Position numbers and translations under genes: made by a program. Of a stretch of DNA of 64,000 bases, positions 62,112 to 64,000 are shown in pieces. The stretch covers positions 2,232,001 through 2,296,000 of the forward strand of contig NZ_JBEHZE010000001.1 in NCBI RefSeq assembly GCF_041058985.1, in the 5' to 3' direction. Position 1 is the first letter of the stretch, and each line of letters starts with the position of its first letter. The stretch is from Hyphococcus lacteus (GTDB taxonomy: Bacteria > Pseudomonadota > Alphaproteobacteria > Caulobacterales > Parvularculaceae). The notes below the pieces were generated by a model. The model saw only the letters and a program-made list of their open reading frames with translations. It was not told where the DNA came from and did no database searches.

Positions 62112-63113
62112 CTAGTCTTTTTTCCAGACACTTCCCTTGCGCAGTGCATCGGCAACTTTTCCGGTGCGCTTGCCTTGGGTCGGATGGTGGCTCCAAAAAG
62201 CGTCATCAAATGATGTCGTTGGTGCGCGATAGATAACACCCAACGGCATCGGAAAACCCTCTTTCGGTAGCGTCAACAGCATCTGTGCAATGCCGCGATT
62301 GGTTTCGTCGTGAACCAGAATTTCTGAAACCGGTGTGTGATTGTCACCGACATCAACAATTTCAAGCGTAAGAGTTGAGGTATTGAGTTTCAGACCCTTT
62401 GTGCCGCTGGCAAAAAGCAGTGGTTGGCCATGTTGAACGTGTAGCTGCGTTTCTTTGGCCTGCTTTTTATTGACGAAGTCTTCAAAGACATCCTTGTTAT
62501 AAACGATGCAATTCTGGAAAATCTCAACAAAGGCAGCGCCCTTAAACTCGCGCGCAGCCGATAAAACCGGCGACAGGTTTTTCGTATCTGTATCAACGCC
62601 ACGTGCAATGAACCGCGCGCCAGCACCAAGCGCAAATGCGCCCGGTGAAACAGGCGAGTCGATTGAACCGCTGGGCGTAGAAGGTGATCGCGTACCGGGA
62701 CGCGATGTCGGGGAGTATTGCCCCTTGGTGAGGCCATAAATCTCGTTGTTGAACAACAATACCTGCACATCGACATTCCGGCGCAGGACATGAAGCAAAT
62801 GATTGCCGCCAATCGAAAGGCCATCGCCGTCGCCAGTTACAATCCAGACATCGAGGTCAGGGTTGGCGATTTTAAGGCCGGTCGCAAAAGTCGGCGCGCG
62901 CCCGTGGATCGTATGAAAACCATAGGCATTCATGTAATACGGAAAACGCGAAGAACAGCCGATCCCGGAAACAAACACTGTTTGATCAGGGTCTGCCTGA
63001 ACATCGGCTAGCGTTTTCTGGACGCATTTCAAGATCGCATAGTCGCCGCAGCCGGGGCACCAGCGGACTTCTTGGTCGGTTGCAAAATCTTTTGCTGTAA
63101 GAGGCTTGTTCAT
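62112..63113 (-). CDS. korB: 2-oxoacid:ferredoxin oxidoreductase, beta subunit (KorB-type)
   Basis: The thiamine-pyrophosphate-binding subunit that decarboxylates a 2-oxoacid, most likely 2-oxoglutarate, and passes electrons to ferredoxin. The N-terminal VRWCPGCGDYAILK holds the cysteine pair, followed by SGIGCSSRFPYY and VTGDGDGLSIGGNH with NNEIYGLTKGQYSPTS for TPP/magnesium binding. The start is ATG of MNKPLTAKDF; the longer upstream frame lacks family residues. It lies eleven bases after korA. Confidence 0.92.
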   Translation of the reverse strand: MNKPLTAKDFATDQEVRWCPGCGDYAILKCVQKTLADVQADPDQTVFVSGIGCSSRFPYYMNAYGFHTIHGRAPTFATGLKIANPDLDVWIVTGDGDGLSIGGNHLLHVLRRNVDVQVLLFNNEIYGLTKGQYSPTSRPGTRSPSTPSGSIDSPVSPGAFALGAGARFIARGVDTDTKNLSPVLSAAREFKGAAFVEIFQNCIVYNKDVFEDFVNKKQAKETQLHVQHGQPLLFASGTKGLKLNTSTLTLEIVDVGDNHTPVSEILVHDETNRGIAQMLLTLPKEGFPMPLGVIYRAPTTSFDDAFWSHHPTQGKRTGKVADALRKGSVWKKD

Positions 63114-63123
63114 TGTCTTGTTC

Positions 63124-64000
63124 CTATTCCGCGGCCTGCATCTCGCCGGGCAGGTTGGCGCGGATGGCATCAGAAATTTCAGCAATTTTGAATGGCTGTC
63201 CTGAAACTTTATTCAGTTGCACAACTTCAATACCAAGTTTATCGCGAAGAAGCGTCGCACACTGACCAAAGTTCATCTCGGGCAGCAAAATTCGGTCATA
63301 TCCAGCCAAAAGCTCTCGGAGGTTTTTCGGCAGGGGGCTAAGCCAACGCAAATGAATTTGCGCGACATCAAGCCCGTCTTCGTTTGCTTGGTTGACCGCG
63401 CGCCAGATTGCACCATGGGTTGACCCCCAGCCGACGACAGCAAGTCGGCCTTTTTCGGGGCCTTGCTCAACCGCTTGATCGGGGATGTATTCTGCGATTG
63501 CGTCAATTTTTGCCGCGCGCATGTCGCCCATAACTTGGTGGTTTTGTGCGTCATAAGAAATATCGCCGGTTTCGATATCTTTTTCGAGCCCGCCGATACG
63601 GTGCGCAAGACCTTTCATGCCCGGAGCCACCCAAGGGCGGCCTAAGCTTTTTTCGTCACGCTTCCAGATTGCTCTTTTAACATCTACTGGGTCATCCGTC
63701 GTCGGTACATCAGGCGCAGCGTTTGTTTCGATCGGTGCGAAATCCGCCATTTCGGGCAAGGCCCAAGGGCCAGCCGCATTGGCAATATAACCGTCAGTCA
63801 ATAAGAACACAGGCGTCATGTGGCGTACGGCAGTGCGCGTGGCTTCGATAGCCGCTTCAAAACAATCGCCCGGTGACGATGTAGCAATCACAGGAAGAGG
63901 CGCGTCGGCATTTCGGCCGTAAACGGCTTGATATAGATCAGATTGCTCAGTCTTTGTTGGCAGGCCCGTCGAGGGGCCACCGCGCTGTGAGTTTACAATC
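63124..64000 (-). CDS. korA: 2-oxoacid:ferredoxin oxidoreductase, alpha subunit (5' end beyond window)
   Basis: The frame is open to the last base and its upstream part reads IVNSQRGGPSTGLPTKTEQS, the hallmark of KorA-type subunits. The visible part includes VIATSSPGDCFEAA, PVFLLTDGYIANAAGPW and GWGSTHGAIWRAVNQANEDG near the C-terminus. The first two thirds of the coding strand are outside the window. It is the first gene of the korAB pair. Confidence 0.9.
   Translation of the reverse strand, partial: IVNSQRGGPSTGLPTKTEQSDLYQAVYGRNADAPLPVIATSSPGDCFEAAIEATRTAVRHMTPVFLLTDGYIANAAGPWALPEMADFAPIETNAAPDVPTTDDPVDVKRAIWKRDEKSLGRPWVAPGMKGLAHRIGGLEKDIETGDISYDAQNHQVMGDMRAAKIDAIAEYIPDQAVEQGPEKGRLAVVGWGSTHGAIWRAVNQANEDGLDVAQIHLRWLSPLPKNLRELLAGYDRILLPEMNFGQCATLLRDKLGIEVVQLNKVSGQPFKIAEISDAIRANLPGEMQAAE

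Noticed and set aside
1..64000. CRISPR array
   Set aside because: No regularly spaced direct repeats with unique spacers were seen anywhere in the window.

Overview
The window looks like the chromosome of an alphaproteobacterium. The evidence is the order of the S10/spc/alpha ribosomal genes, the F1-ATPase chaperone ATP12, a tRNA-proximal lipB, a CoxE-like VWA protein, and a pair of alphaproteobacterial-style palindromic repeats. A genus cannot be named from this sequence alone; an affinity to the Parvularculales/Hyphomonadales side of the class is only a guess.

Layout. Positions 1-11,900 carry most of the S10, spc and alpha operons, from a truncated rplB to rplQ, with secY and adk, closed by a clear terminator. 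Positions 11,965-21,800 are core housekeeping genes: a Do-like periplasmic protease, a SulP transporter, RarA, a sterol-desaturase-fold protein, CrcB, an RluC-type pseudouridine synthase, ATP12, an EF-hand protein, a GST and LipB. A tRNA-Leu(GAG) lies at 22,000.

Positions 22,085 to about 47,100 form a large accessory island inserted beside that tRNA. A tyrosine integrase is followed, on the opposite strand, by a complete DISARM anti-phage operon running from 39.9 kb down to 23.6 kb: a Phd/YefM-like antitoxin, a cytosine-C5 methylase (DrmMII), a SNF2 helicase (DrmD), an adenine methylase (DrmMI), a giant DrmA helicase, DrmB and DrmC. The genes overlap or nearly touch throughout, so they are probably co-translated. 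Two points stand out. The operon carries both methylases together with DrmD. DrmA has about 525 extra N-terminal residues that read as a STAS-like domain, a GHKL ATPase and a second STAS-like (DUF4325-type) domain, which is a cis-fused version of a partner-switch module. A near-perfect palindrome overlaps a consensus -10 just upstream of the antitoxin, suggesting that the antitoxin-like protein represses the whole operon.

The rest of the island (40-47 kb) is a graveyard of a conjugative element: a 5'-truncated relaxase and a 3'-truncated TraG/VirD4, interspersed with a PD-(D/E)xK-like protein, a zinc-ribbon protein, a DUF3800 protein, and an IS1595-type transposase with a small overlapping passenger gene.

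Positions 47,136-64,000 return to core genome: a 31-residue membrane peptide ORF, dnaE, galU, a DUF502 protein, recG, a NUDIX hydrolase, a CPBP protease, a HerA-like ATPase, a very acidic Ala/Asp/Glu repeat protein, an Hpt protein, a CoxE-like VWA protein, a GabT/ArgD aminotransferase and the korBA genes of a 2-oxoacid:ferredoxin oxidoreductase. korA runs off the right edge.
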